64,000 nt of DNA from Diphasiastrum complanatum (lineage: Eukaryota > Streptophyta > Lycopodiopsida > Lycopodiales > Lycopodiaceae): positions 29,479,785 through 29,543,784 of the forward strand of contig CM055097.1 of the NCBI GenBank assembly GCA_029204225.1. The letters are read 5' to 3'. Every line of letters begins with the position of its first letter. Position 1 is the stretch's first letter. The notes under the pieces were generated by a model. The model ran no database searches and was not told the DNA's origin. It worked only from the letters and a program-made list of their open reading frames with translations. This document shows positions 53,901 to 60,440 of this stretch, piece after piece. Made by a program: the position numbers and the translations under genes.

Positions 53901-55925
53901 CTATCACTATCAATCCTAAATGATAACAGTAGGGGTACTAAAGTAAACATCGGGGCCCTGGGCTGTAGCAAAAAAATTTCCAGTCCCGCTTCTTTTTTAT
54001 TTGAATTGGGACCGAACGATTCTTTGACGAATCGCGATTCGTCAGCCAATGAATCGCACTGTGGAAACACTATTGCAAGCATCTCTTGACAACCAATCAG
54101 CTTTGCACTTTTTCAAATGTCCCCATTATACTTGACTTTTTACACCCGTTTGCCTCTTAGGTGCGTGCAACCTGCAGGTAGTGGGGCCAATTCTAAGTCC
54201 CATCATGCTTGACTGCCTCCATCTCATCATCGATCATGGTCTGCTTCCATTCTTTGTAGTAGGATTCTCTAACACAAAGCACGTTGGAGACCTCCTTGTC
54301 TGCTCTGGCATCCATGTTTTGAAATTTGGCTTGCAAGAGGTCCTTCCTCTATCTTCTTCGTTGGCTGGTTTTCCTGAACATCCCGACTGTTCTCTTCCCT
54401 GTTGAGAATCAGAATACCTATGATATTTGAAGCCTCTTTCCAGACATGCTCCCCTGCTGTAGTTTCACACATTGTTCCTCCCCCTTCTGCCTCAAAAACC
54501 TGTCTCTGGAAATTGTCAGCTTTTTGTTTGCAGGGTCATACAGTCTGTAGCCTAAAATGTTCCCACAATACCTTACAAATGTGCAACTCACTCCTTGATG
54601 ATCAAGTTTGGCTTTGTTTGTTTGGGCACATGACCGAAGACTTTCTAATCGAATACCCTGAGGTGGCTTGTCATGGACATCCTGTCCATATGGCAGCTCT
54701 TTTTATTCATATGTTTGTCAGGCCTGGACTTAACATGAATATATATCGATTTCACTGGCTAACAATGATCACAGGGAATAAGCTTTTTTTGAGTTTTTAA
54801 TCCTTATTCACTGAAAGCTGTGATCTGATTCAAGTTCTTTGGTGTTTTCAGAGAAAAAATTGTGACAGTCCCAGCAAAGCAAGTTAAAAGGGAGACTCGA
54901 AGGGAAGCAAAAGCTGAAGTTGCTGCTGTGCTAGACAAAGTAATTAGCATATATATTTACATTGTCGTAGGATATCCTAGTTTTTTTTTGTAGGATGAAA
55001 GAAGTGTGGTTGTACTCGTAAAGTGAACCTCTCTTTTCAAAAGTTTGTGCCCATGTGACTGCTGATTTCTGATATATTTCAGTATAGGCAATTGAGAAGG
55101 AGCTTCTTCAAAGATTGCGAAGTGGCACTTATGGTGATATATATAACTTTCCAGTGAAAGAGTATGAAAAAGTGTTAGCCATGGAGGACATGGAAGCTGC
55201 TGATGAGGAGGAAGAGGATGTTGAGGTCTGATTTCACTCTACCATATGAAACTTCAAAATGTTCACATTACTGCAACCATGCAAATTCAGTGTAATTTTG
55301 ATGATTATATACCATTGAAATTTTTTCTTCGATTGCAGGAAGAGGAAGCTGAAGTCGAGTATGTAGAAGGGTATGAAATGGAGGAGGAAGATGACATCGA
55401 GGATATTCCTACCATTTCAACTAGAAGTCAGCTTGATAATAACAGTAATGATGATGACGGTGAGTTACGCCAGAAATACGAGTACTTGCCATCCTGCTCC
55501 ATAGTTCATGGGACAAATTTTGATGTTGGACCCACCCAGAAATGGTTTTCTTGATTTCTTAAATTAGCTAGGAAGTTATGTTCTGAAATGTCATGGAATT
55601 GTAGGGGGTGATTTGAATGAAGAACTCAAAGCACAACATACTCAGTTCCGGAAGAAGTACATTGCAAATAGAGATTCCCTGGCCTTGGAGGATGGAAAAG
55701 GTGCAAAGAGAAGGAAAAGGCAACCACATGTTGAGGTATGTCTATTATCTGTTGTGCCTGTGTAGTTAGTCCCTTGCTGAAGTATTCTTCTGAGATGTCA
55801 AAAAGTAGGATTTTTCCTCTTTTGGTTAATCAGTCTACAGTTCTCAGATTTTTCCTGCTGATTTCATCCTGTAGATTGAGTACGAAGAGGAGTACGAAAA
55901 AGCAGCACGATCAGCCGTTTTTTGA
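22156..55925 (+). CDS. MAK16: MAK16-like 60S ribosome biogenesis protein, nine exons
   Basis: A nucleolar pre-60S assembly factor that acts with RPF1, NSA1 and RRP1 in early large-subunit particles (known for the family). Exons: 22156-22217, 22316-22425, 23011-23129, 23282-23379, 54852-54939, 55088-55225, 55339-55459, 55605-55735 and 55875-55925. All introns are GT-AG and phases join without a break, giving 305 codons. The N-terminus [13 protein letters not shown] carries the four-cysteine cluster (HCSF, NFCRN, GLCN, SSCPLA) and [12 protein letters not shown]. Exons 3-4 give [12 protein letters not shown] and [16 protein letters not shown]. Exons 6-8 have the usual acidic stretches ([16 protein letters not shown]) and GAKRRKRQ near the C-terminus. 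About 300 residues is normal for the family. The start is the first ATG and matches the conserved N-terminus. Intron 4 is 31,472 bp and holds the nested transposons. Confidence 0.95.
24146..24553 (-). repeat. Copia 3' LTR in intron 4
   Basis: On the minus strand a polypurine tract ATTAAGGGGGAG is followed by TGTTAGAATTAATG at 24553, and the repeat ends ..CTATCA at 24146 (408 bp). TCTATAAG near 24290 is a possible TATA box. The other LTR is missing. The low end is inferred from the TG/CA rule. Confidence 0.6.
24554..25000 (-). pseudogene. Internally deleted Ty1/copia pol remnant
   Basis: From 25000 down, the minus strand gives an acidic linker ([12 protein letters not shown]), then the RT start [21 protein letters not shown]. 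At about 24675 this joins directly to the C-terminal RNase H block [20 protein letters not shown] and the polypurine tract. Most of RT and RNase H has therefore been deleted. Confidence 0.8.
25001..25863. other. Intron 4 stretch with no recognised gene
   Basis: No domain was recognised on either strand. It contains two AAACCCT-type units at about 25251-25264 in non-promoter context and AT-rich filler. It may be original intron or an old element. Confidence 0.45.
25864..26338 (+). repeat. 5' LTR of plus-strand Ty3 element in intron 4
   Basis: Starts TGTTAGAGTCC at 25864 and ends ..TGTGACA at 26338 (475 bp, TG...CA). It is followed after 'at' by TGGTTTTAGAGCC (26341), a variant of the initiator-Met primer site TGGTATCAGAGC. 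It is unusually GC-rich compared with the surrounding intron. The matching 3' LTR is absent because the element is truncated at 40994. Confidence 0.65.
26341..26353 (+). other. Primer binding site, intron-4 Ty3 element
   Basis: TGGTTTTAGAGCC differs by two bases from the usual initiator-Met site and sits directly behind the LTR end. Confidence 0.6.
26354..27056 (+). other. Leader of intron-4 Ty3 element
   Basis: A 0.7 kb leader without a supported gene. A duplicated 'gttctagagagagaaa' unit lies at 26355-26386. The gag frame probably began before 27057 ([12 protein letters not shown] reads through upstream) but no intact start is visible. Confidence 0.5.
27057..27842 (+). pseudogene. Gag of intron-4 Ty3 element
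   Basis: An uninterrupted 261-codon frame. It has the retrotransposon gag domain ([18 protein letters not shown], then [12 protein letters not shown] and [11 protein letters not shown]) and a C-terminal zinc knuckle [13 protein letters not shown] at residues ~220-232, followed by an acidic tail ending VSDDE and a TAG. The N-terminus is probably clipped relative to typical gag, and no protease follows, so I call it a fragment although the frame itself is clean. Confidence 0.8.
27843..28250 (+). pseudogene. Residual pol segment upstream of RT, protease missing
   Basis: From about 27990 the plus strand reads [17 protein letters not shown] and later [18 protein letters not shown]. The last part is the block that normally precedes Ty3 RT and continues at 33269 as [14 protein letters not shown]. 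No aspartic protease motif lies between gag and this block. Instead a G-rich tract and a TGTTGAGGG start occur at 27917-27945. Confidence 0.65.
28246..28250 (+). repeat. Target-site duplication TCGTT, left copy
   Basis: TCGTT precedes the LTR at 28251 and recurs at 33264-33268 right after the 3' LTR. Removing the element and one copy restores the conserved RIELVPGASP reading. Confidence 0.9.
28251..28671 (+). repeat. 5' LTR with AGTTA/TAACT ends
   Basis: 421 bp. Contains CTATAAGTAGGG near 28502 as a likely TATA box. It pairs with 32836-33263 over its whole length, apart from an approximately 22-bp insertion in the 3' copy and a small deletion near the end. Confidence 0.92.
28672..28683 (+). 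other. Primer binding site TGGCATCAGAGC
   Basis: One mismatch to the initiator-Met tRNA site TGGTATCAGAGC, with no spacer after the LTR. Confidence 0.85.
28900..30930 (+). pseudogene. Gag-protease remnant of the non-autonomous chromovirus
   Basis: Frames shift repeatedly. Recognisable parts are [17 protein letters not shown] (28920), [19 protein letters not shown] with [10 protein letters not shown] (29190-29300), a zinc knuckle [14 protein letters not shown] (29889), a protease site [16 protein letters not shown] (30155), and [17 protein letters not shown] (30500). The last matches the minus-strand chromovirus protease region ([16 protein letters not shown]), showing the two are one family. 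In-frame stops occur near 29020 and 29320. Confidence 0.78.
30931..32530 (+). repeat. Degenerate repeat region replacing RT-RNaseH-IN
   Basis: Where RT through the integrase core should be, there is T/G-rich sequence with a recurring word like 'tggcattc(c/t)tggttatta...gcttgg' (31229, 31321, 32468 and weaker forms near 31465, 31560, 32410). Translation gives repeated HSWLL(R/H)IAW, with long open but compositionally odd frames rich in Trp, Phe, Leu and Ile. No polymerase or integrase motif is present on either strand. Confidence 0.6.
32531..32830 (+). pseudogene. Chromodomain tail of integrase, non-autonomous element
   Basis: The frame reading [21 protein letters not shown] near 32638-32700 matches the minus-strand chromovirus tail ([23 protein letters not shown]). 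This W..W pattern is the chromodomain that steers chromovirus integration to particular chromatin. A 1-codon insertion (extra Thr) and upstream stops are present. Confidence 0.75.
32836..33263 (+). repeat. 3' LTR with AGTTA/TAACT ends
   Basis: 428 bp, partner of 28251-28671, followed by the TCGTT duplication at 33264-33268. Confidence 0.92.
33269..33809 (+). pseudogene. Reverse transcriptase N-terminal half, intron-4 Ty3 element
   Basis: The open reading [14 protein letters not shown] continues to RT blocks [45 protein letters not shown] and [13 protein letters not shown]. After that a frame change moves the YxDD segment (about 33725, read as FIDDILVSS) into another frame. The hAT element interrupts at 33810; RT continues at 39140. 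Separated from the block at 28250 only by the inserted chromovirus. Confidence 0.88.
33810..33817. repeat. 8-bp target-site duplication TTCTGTCT (left)
   Basis: Identical to 39132-39139. Eight-base duplications are the hallmark of hAT insertion. Confidence 0.95.
33830..35450. other. 3' non-coding part of hAT 1
   Basis: AT-rich, with many short direct repeats (taactactaactagt and gtactaggtactagg words). No gene seen. It is likely the 3' UTR and subterminal transposase-binding region. Confidence 0.5.
35454..38290 (-). pseudogene. hAT 1 transposase gene, disrupted
   Basis: Order on the minus strand: a BED zinc finger ([24 protein letters not shown]; 38289-38062, GT donor after PRG); a Pro-rich exon plus the start of DUF659 ([14 protein letters not shown]; 37912-37392) with a TAG in VW*GPS; a core segment [14 protein letters not shown] (37269-36940); [19 protein letters not shown] (36800); the hATC dimerisation exon (36404-36158, AG/GT borders) and an acidic tail (35756-35454). 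The part of DUF659 with the first catalytic acidic residues is missing, and the conserved Trp of hATC (ERN-W-S) is a TAG. Not functional as read. Confidence 0.82.
38425..38830. repeat. (CA)n-rich microsatellite tract in hAT 1
   Basis: Imperfect cacaca stretches with interspersed 'ctcactcacaca' and 'aatatcacac'. Non-coding, upstream of the transposase BED exon. Confidence 0.85.
38902..38988. repeat. (CT)n microsatellite in hAT 1
   Basis: More than 40 perfect CT units, directly before the subterminal region of the transposon. Confidence 0.95.
39132..39139. repeat. 8-bp target-site duplication TTCTGTCT (right)
   Basis: Second copy of the hAT 1 duplication. RT sequence resumes here in the frame left at 33817. 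Confidence 0.95.
39167..39612 (-). pseudogene. Inverted RT/RNase H segment of the plus-strand Ty3 element
   Basis: The sequences before (to 39166) and after (from 39613) read as plus-strand Ty3 pol, but between them the minus strand reads the RT-RNaseH connection: [16 protein letters not shown], then [22 protein letters not shown] and [20 protein letters not shown]. Both borders carry the palindrome TGTGTACACA (39167-39176, 39603-39612). The frames match across both joints if the piece is flipped. The segment contains the RNase H Asp (ETDASG). It marks an in-situ microinversion of about 430 bp. Confidence 0.88.
39613..40994 (+). pseudogene. RNase H end and integrase of the intron-4 Ty3 element, 3' truncated
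   Basis: Starts in RNase H (DHYTLKYF). The tether to VVVDALSR is shortened. The integrase HHCC region lies at about 40010-40150 ([25 protein letters not shown]). The catalytic core at 40230-40560 has [22 protein letters not shown] and GQTERVIQ as the D,D,E residues, then [21 protein letters not shown] and a C-terminal [11 protein letters not shown] module. The frame from 40151 is open to 40994, where a chromovirus LTR begins, so the C-terminus and 3' LTR are lost. Stops occur near 39766, 39990 and 40107. Confidence 0.86.
40995..41443 (-). repeat. 3' LTR of minus-strand chromovirus (AGTTA/TAACT ends)
   Basis: On the minus strand the LTR begins AGTTACGGAC at 41443, preceded by a GCCAGGGAG polypurine tract, and ends ..ATCATAACT at 40995 (449 bp). 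The ends match the LTRs at 28251 and 32836, and blocks such as AGGCC..TGGGCCC are shared, but overall the sequence is a divergent subfamily. Confidence 0.82.
41520..43075 (-). pseudogene. Integrase with chromodomain, minus-strand chromovirus
   Basis: The HHCC domain ([19 protein letters not shown]; about 42860-42690) is followed by one frameshift near 42660. A 290-codon open core then has [19 protein letters not shown] and GQSEVINR for the D,D,E triad, and [18 protein letters not shown] as the GPY/F module. A TGA after EDDAP (41790) is followed in frame by the chromodomain [19 protein letters not shown] (41700-41640). The chromodomain places it in the chromovirus branch of Ty3 elements. Only about two lesions separate this region from an open frame. 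Confidence 0.9.
43080..44225 (-). pseudogene. RT and RNase H, minus-strand chromovirus
   Basis: RT block 1 ([11 protein letters not shown] with [12 protein letters not shown]) is separated from the following open frame (44057-43080) by a frameshift near 44080-44220. That frame holds [26 protein letters not shown] and the catalytic [12 protein letters not shown] (about 43820). RNase H follows with a worn Asp block (FAVGLGALL), [11 protein letters not shown] and [14 protein letters not shown] frameshift near 43090 leads into integrase. Confidence 0.9.
44226..44900 (-). pseudogene. Protease region, minus-strand chromovirus (gag absent)
   Basis: Reads [18 protein letters not shown] at about 44830-44780, then [16 protein letters not shown] and [16 protein letters not shown], ending with the pre-RT block [11 protein letters not shown]. 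The open frame 44752-44226 is long and clean. Sequence similarity to this element stops at about 44900 ([18 protein letters not shown]), where copia RT begins. Gag, leader and 5' LTR are missing. Confidence 0.86.
44905..45154 (-). pseudogene. Ty1/copia RT fragment, part 1
   Basis: The minus strand reads [21 protein letters not shown] then [12 protein letters not shown] and YMRQPKGF, the standard copia RT start, with several altered catalytic-region residues. It is interrupted at 45154 by hAT 2; the upstream portion resumes at 54081. Confidence 0.85.
45147..45154. repeat. 8-bp target-site duplication TTGCAAGC (left)
   Basis: Identical to 54073-54080, at the borders of hAT 2. Confidence 0.94.
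46100..48860 (-). pseudogene. hAT 2 transposase gene, decayed
   Basis: Minus-strand order: a worn BED region (WDHVTVASG near 48845); a DUF659 start ([16 protein letters not shown] near 48280); the first catalytic block [14 protein letters not shown] (about 48075); [14 protein letters not shown] and then [16 protein letters not shown] (47740), the second acidic block; a core piece [16 protein letters not shown] (46870); [19 protein letters not shown] (46560); and a clean hATC exon with [20 protein letters not shown] (46260), where the Trp lost in hAT 1 is intact. The BED region has stops, and TGA/TAA codons break DUF659. It keeps the catalytic region that hAT 1 lacks. Confidence 0.8.
48930..49230. 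other. 5' subterminal region of hAT 2 with CA/CT-rich stretches
   Basis: Short (CA)n near 49040 and pyrimidine-rich runs. No gene. Position and composition match the microsatellites of hAT 1. Confidence 0.55.
49226..49230. repeat. Target-site duplication TCGGG (left)
   Basis: Matches 53950-53954 at the other end of the LTR element. Confidence 0.9.
49231..49615 (-). repeat. 3' LTR of the gene-less copia-type element
   Basis: 385 bp. Minus-strand ends TGTTTACTTT...TTCTAACA. It lacks a segment present at 53727-53803 of the other LTR. Confidence 0.92.
49616..53465 (-). other. Interior of the gene-less LTR element
   Basis: No conserved retroelement domain was found. There are scattered short frames only. 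It contains an internal duplication (51824-51890 and 52092-52158) and a stretch related to the copia LTR at 24146-24553. CT- and CAG-rich words dominate 52700-53400. Confidence 0.6.
51824..52158. repeat. Dispersed duplication flanking an LTR-like stretch
   Basis: 'aaataggcactaatggcctt' and the following 45 bp occur at 51824-51890 and again at 52092-52158 with about six differences. The sequence between them resembles 24310-24500. Confidence 0.75.
53468..53485 (-). other. Primer binding site, initiator-Met type
   Basis: The minus strand reads TGGTATCAGAGCGTGG directly after the LTR end CTAACA, the standard plant copia site. Confidence 0.93.
53486..53949 (-). repeat. 5' LTR of the gene-less copia-type element
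   Basis: 464 bp with TG...CA ends, followed by TCGGG at 53950-53954. Retains the ~77 bp missing from the other copy. TATA-like 'tatatatac' lies near 53633. Confidence 0.92.
54073..54080. repeat. 8-bp target-site duplication TTGCAAGC (right)
   Basis: Second copy of the hAT 2 duplication; copia sequence resumes beyond it. Confidence 0.94.
54081..54790 (-). pseudogene. Ty1/copia integrase C-terminus to RT start, part 2
   Basis: On the minus strand an integrase C-terminal block ([19 protein letters not shown]) lies near 54560-54480, followed by a Glu/Lys-rich linker and the worn RT start (WRQ..., LPAGC, VKYNGD) near 54230-54100. It continues in part 1 at 45154. Stops and frame changes are frequent. 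It ends only about 60 bp before MAK16 exon 5. Confidence 0.72.
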
Positions 55926-57330
55926 TGATCATGCCAATCTCAATCAGGTGTTTATTGAAGATTTCAAAGCATTCAAAGCTGGCAACATTGAACTTGAAGA
56001 ATCTGGGCAACTGAGAAACTGTGCTGCTGTCTGAAGTGACACAGTGGTTATATTGACTGTTAGGATATGACAACAAGAACTCTACAGCATGCTGGTATCT
56101 GTTGCCCCTTGCGCTTGATGCAAAGGTGGTTTATGTTTGAGTCTGCACAAGCAGATACAGTTGGAATGCCAGGGAACATTGGTGCATATTACTTGCAATC
56201 AGTTTTGACTTCCTGTTAACCTGGTGACTCTAGCATAAAAGCATATGTTCAAGTTTGGCATACGAAATGCTTGAGTTTGAGAACAACTACACCCTTGTGT
56301 ATGACGAATGCATTCAAGTTGTCACGGCTTTAGGATTTCAACTATAAGAGCTGTAAGGGCAGGTTGCTACTTTTTTATATGCGAGTGTGCTTTAAGGTTG
56401 GTGTAAGACAAGCTGCAAGATTGGGGGTTCTGCGAGTCCTTAGTCGACCAGAGTTTTGGATCTCACTCCCACCCTTCGTATGCAAGAGAAGTTCCACTTT
56501 GACATAACAACCAAACATTACATATGAATTTTATGTTTACATTGTGCAACCCATTCTTCATGTGACTGTTATCTCTATCATTCTTTGACATATGAATGTT
56601 TGTTCTTGATGGAATCTTGTATTTGCAACTATGAACGGATCTTCAAGGGGAAAAGCTGTTCCTACCTATAATTATGTAATCTGCTAATACATGTGCGTCA
56701 ACGCAGTGCTTGTAAAACTTCTTGGAGATTAATGTATATTTCACAATTTTATAAGGTTGTTGGTCATAAAATTGTTGCCGTCCAAATTCTACAACTCAAG
56801 ATTCTTCCCAATCAAAATCCTTCAGAGACTAGATTCTGCTAATGAACATTGCATTTGTAAAAACACTTAGGCTTTTGTTGGAGGAAGCTTGGGCAAGGCA
56901 TTATGCTCATAGCGGGCTCGACAGCTTGTGTGGACAAGGCATTATGCCCATAAAAGTCCACGCGAGAAAAAATAACAAGAGCCCTCCTACTGGGTAGTGC
57001 TTACCACCAGCTAAAGCTCCTAGGTAGGGGGCTTTATGCCTCTTTAGGCCCTGCCCTTGGGCAAGAACCCAAGTGTTTCGTGGACCTTTTTGAAACGCCT
57101 TCTAGAAATGGAAAAGAATTGGGGAGACAGTTTTAGGATTTATTTATTTTTAGGATTTTATTTCTAGCCTTTTACTATGGCATAAACAAGTGTTTTTTTA
57201 ATGCTTAGGTTGTAGATGATAATCAATCAACATTCAATTTTGAATCTTGACATGAGAGTTGGAATTTCGGAGTCCCACCTATCCATAAATGATACTAGAT
57301 CGTATGTACCAATGTTGCATAATAGTGTTT
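55926..57330 (+). other. MAK16 3' UTR and flank
   Basis: Downstream of the MAK16 stop at 55925. No canonical AATAAA was seen in the first kilobase; TTGTAT-like elements near 56622 could serve plant polyadenylation. No further gene recognised. A repeated word 'acaaggcattatgc(t/c)cat' occurs at 56894 and 56934. Confidence 0.45.
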
Positions 57331-57353
57331 CAAAACTTCTTCCAAGAATTGTC

Positions 57354-57379
57354 TTTTTTTTTTTTTTTTTTTTTTTTTT
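57354..57379. repeat. Poly(T) tract, 26 bases
   Basis: An uninterrupted T26 in AT-rich DNA, which could be the reverse of a poly(A) tail of a non-LTR insertion, but no element body was recognised on either side. Confidence 0.85.
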
Positions 57380-57529
57380 CGCAATACGGGATTCAAATTG
57401 TAAGATTTTTTATGGGGTATTTGATGGTAATTTTAATCTTTTTTTTTTTTAACACTATAGGGACCTTTTTTTTAAGGTACCATTAATTGTATCGGCGCTA
57501 TGTTTGTGGGATATTGTGCAAACTGTACA

Positions 57530-57900
57530 ATTGGTAGTGAAATTGTTGGAAAGCCAATAATACTGCCCTAGTTTATTGGTCATATTGACATGTACTAGAT
57601 ATGGCCAAATCCCTATAAATTGTCAGTTTTGAAAAAACCAATGAAATTGTTGGAAAGCTTTTATAATTGCCAAATTATAGGGGCTTTAGTTTTCTTGAAA
57701 TTGTCAGTTTTAAGAAAGCTAGTGAAATTAGTCCTTGGAAAATCGGAAAGCCAATAAAATTGTTGATGTTTAGAAAAGCTAGTGAAATTGTCGAAGTTCA
57801 TGAAAGCTAGTAAAATTGTCGAAAGGCTAGTGAAATTAGTCCTTAGGAAATTGGAAAGCCAATGAAATTGTCTAAGTTCAAGAAAGCTAATGAGAGTTTC
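57530..57900. repeat. Degenerate short-repeat region
   Basis: The words 'agtgaaattgt(t/c)g', 'ggaaagccaat' and 'gaaagctagt' recur with 20-60 bp spacing through about 370 bp. No coding content. Confidence 0.7.
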
Positions 57901-57963
57901 CTAAAAGTGCACCAGTTAATTGATACTCTCACCTAGTGTCTAATAATTATTTCCTCCACTCGA

Positions 57964-58064
57964 TATACTAAACTTTGTCCTGGACAATCAAATTTGCTAC
58001 ATGAGTACTCCCAACCCACCTAGTATACTAAACTTTGTCCTGGACAATCAAATTTGCTACATGA
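57964..58064. repeat. 60-bp period direct duplication
   Basis: A 41-bp word beginning 'tatactaaactttgtcctgg' occurs at 57964-58004 and, without mismatch, at 58024-58064. Confidence 0.9.
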
Positions 58065-60440
58065 TTACAATGGCCAACCCACCACCATCGCCTAAACGGG
58101 TCATGATTCTCAAAATGACAACGAAGAAGATGTAATATATGAAATCCACAAAAGTTTTTGTTATTAATAGATCCATAGCCTTGCTTAGGCCTAATAGATT
58201 TAGACATAGCTCAGTAATCACCCTTGTATGCCCTTGCATTCCATGAATACTCAACCCTTTGAATCCACATTGATAGATCAAGTTGTAAGATCTTTAATCA
58301 GGCCGATCATCAACCTGTCAAGCTAGGACCACAACAATCAATGAACTTTGTAAGCTGGTAATGAGGATCATATGGCCAATATTATGAGCCCACGTTGGTA
58401 CTTTCTAGTATTGAGAATTTATGGACCAACAATCATAGAAATCGTGGCCTTCAACAACATAGCTAGGGATGTGATCTTGCTATAGAAGTCAACGTTGGGG
58501 GTTTCAGGGTTAGTGCCTCCATTTTATGTCTGAATGCATCATCATTGGATAATATAGTCTAAGTAGACCTAGCAAATATGTAATACACTAGCTTTAGGCT
58601 TCATATGACAAACTACAACAAATCCACCTCCATAGAGGACTACGCATCCATGCGAAAAATTAGAATTATAATCTAGCGAAAGTCGATTGTCATCTCTTCC
58701 TGGTCATATCTTTGAGAGCCTGTAAAAATCTCATTGACTGAGTATGGGTGATCAGTGTGGCTCCCAAAATTGGAAGTTGTCTTATACATTGCTCCACAAT
58801 ATGAGATGATGGTTTCATCTTGTAGCTCCTCGTTTGGATTCTTCAAATTCCATATAGAAAAAATATCTTTCTATCCATTTAAACATAAGAAGACCACCAA
58901 ATTGGATGTCTTTGTGTATTGAAGATCTTCATCAAACTTTTTTTTTTTTAAAACTTGGATTTCCTTGCATTGGAACCATGATGCCTGTGAAAAATTGTCA
59001 AATTTGGCAAATCTAGCGTGATAAAACCTTGTAGATGTGTACATTGATGGGTCCCACACATGTGAGTCTATGTTGCCATGTGTTAATCTACTCTAGAATA
59101 GGTTAGATCATGTTCATAGGGTTGGTCAAGATGATTCCTACATTATAGGACCAAATCCCTAAAATCATGGAGTTGGTTGATCAATCTGGCCACCAACATG
59201 GCAAAACTCAAGGGTTAGGCTAGAATGGCAAATTAAGGCAAAAATGCTCAATCATCTTCGTTATTACATGCTGGATTTTTACCTAACTCGAGGTGGGGAA
59301 GAGCTTTTGTACATACAATCATCTCTCCATAGTAAAGTCTTCGAATTTTTGAGAGCTTATTGGCAACCTTGACTTCTATCACTATCGTACCACACATGTG
59401 GGGTCAGATCTTCAAGTAGATCAATGATTTATGATTGCTCTTGATTGATGTGTGTAGAATTGCTAATCGAGATCTTGTTTTGACATCTAGTTTTTGCATT
59501 CAATTGATAATCAATTAATAGGCTCAAGTAAGGTCCAAAATACCTTACTTCAACAATCCCAAACGAAATGACAAAAATTTGAACTCATCTCTATTGGCTG
59601 AATTCAGAGTTCTTAGATTGGCTCCATTAACACAGAAAGCACCAATCATCTTGTCCAAGTTGGTTGAGAAACTAGAAATTCTACAAAAGGCTTTGTAATT
59701 GTTAAGATATTGTTGAAAATTTAGTGTGATATTTGCAAAATGAACCAAAGAACACTAGTGATTTATTGATTTTGATTCTTGTATTGCTAGTCTTCAATGT
59801 GATTGTCATTGTAGCGATGGTTATCAATAAAATATTCAGCTTGATTTACATGTCATTATTATCATCACAATTTGTCTAATTGTCGTCTTCGAGTTCATAC
59901 TCTCAATCCACTGTTCAAGATTTTCAATTGTTGATTTTGAAATATGTGAATTCTATAATGAAATGAAAGTCAAGTTTCAAAATGTCCAATGCCAATAAGA
60001 AAGGATAACAATAACATACATGGAATCAACAAGAGGCAATTAAAGTACTTCAAAGTGGAGATCTTGGTCCACTTGTGATGCCAAACTATCATAAATGACC
60101 AAAACTAGTCAAGACTATTCTACAGTTTTCACAACCACCATCGGTTGCTTCTTACTTGTCCATGAGATATAGGTGCATAACCAAGGTCTTTGGAATTTTT
60201 TTCTTTCTTTTACATCAGTAGCCTACTCAGCACCACAAAATAGGATTTGAACGCTATATATATTCAAGACCAAAAATTGCATTTTGAATAATGCAAAACA
60301 CTCTTAGATACATGCCAATGTTACTTTATAGGCTCTCAAAGAAATTAAGTAATAGTGCCAACAAAGTAAGAAATATTGGGTCTAGTAATTATTTTGAAGA
60401 TGAAACTTCCCAAAATTGGCCTAAACAATGTCTCATTTTT
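58065..60440. other. Gene-less AT-rich stretch
   Basis: No domain, RNA gene or terminal-repeat pair was recognised on either strand. Short frames show no coding character. Confidence 0.5.

Larger units (their letters stand above)
49231..53949 (-). mobile_element. Non-autonomous copia-type LTR element without recognisable genes
   Basis: A 4.7 kb element with LTRs at 49231-49615 and 53486-53949, primer site TGGTATCAGAGCGTGG immediately inside the 5' LTR (minus strand), a purine tract AAGGGGAAG inside the 3' LTR, and a TCGGG TSD. The 3.9 kb interior shows no gag, protease, RT or integrase on either strand, so it must be mobilised in trans. LTR copies are nearly identical apart from one 75-80 bp indel, so it is the youngest insertion in this part of the nest. 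Confidence 0.88.
45155..54072 (-). mobile_element. hAT transposon 2, carrying an inserted LTR element
   Basis: Perfect 12-bp terminal inverted repeats TAGTGTTTCCAC (45155-45166) and GTGGAAACACTA (54061-54072) with an 8-bp TSD. Without the inserted LTR element (49231-53949 plus one TCGGG copy) it is about 4.2 kb. The transposase reads on the minus strand, as in hAT 1, but the ends and sequence differ, so it is another family member of the BED/DUF659/hATC class. Confidence 0.92.
23380..54851 (+). other. MAK16 intron 4 (31.5 kb), packed with nested transposons
   Basis: The donor AG|GTAAATT follows exon 4 (codons ending LKAR) and the acceptor TTTTCAG precedes exon 5. The split arginine codon AG|A is restored exactly, and the protein continues with [14 protein letters not shown]. 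About 23380-24145 and 54790-54851 look like original intron; most of the rest is made of mobile elements, with an unassigned stretch at about 25000-25863. If MAK16 is expressed, the transcript must splice across the whole block. Confidence 0.9.

Noticed and set aside
54181-54800. Plus-strand frames upstream of MAK16 exon 5 that might be an extra exon
   Set aside because: The opposite strand reads copia integrase/RT blocks here, and the split AG|A codon from exon 4 joins exon 5 exactly without any additional exon.
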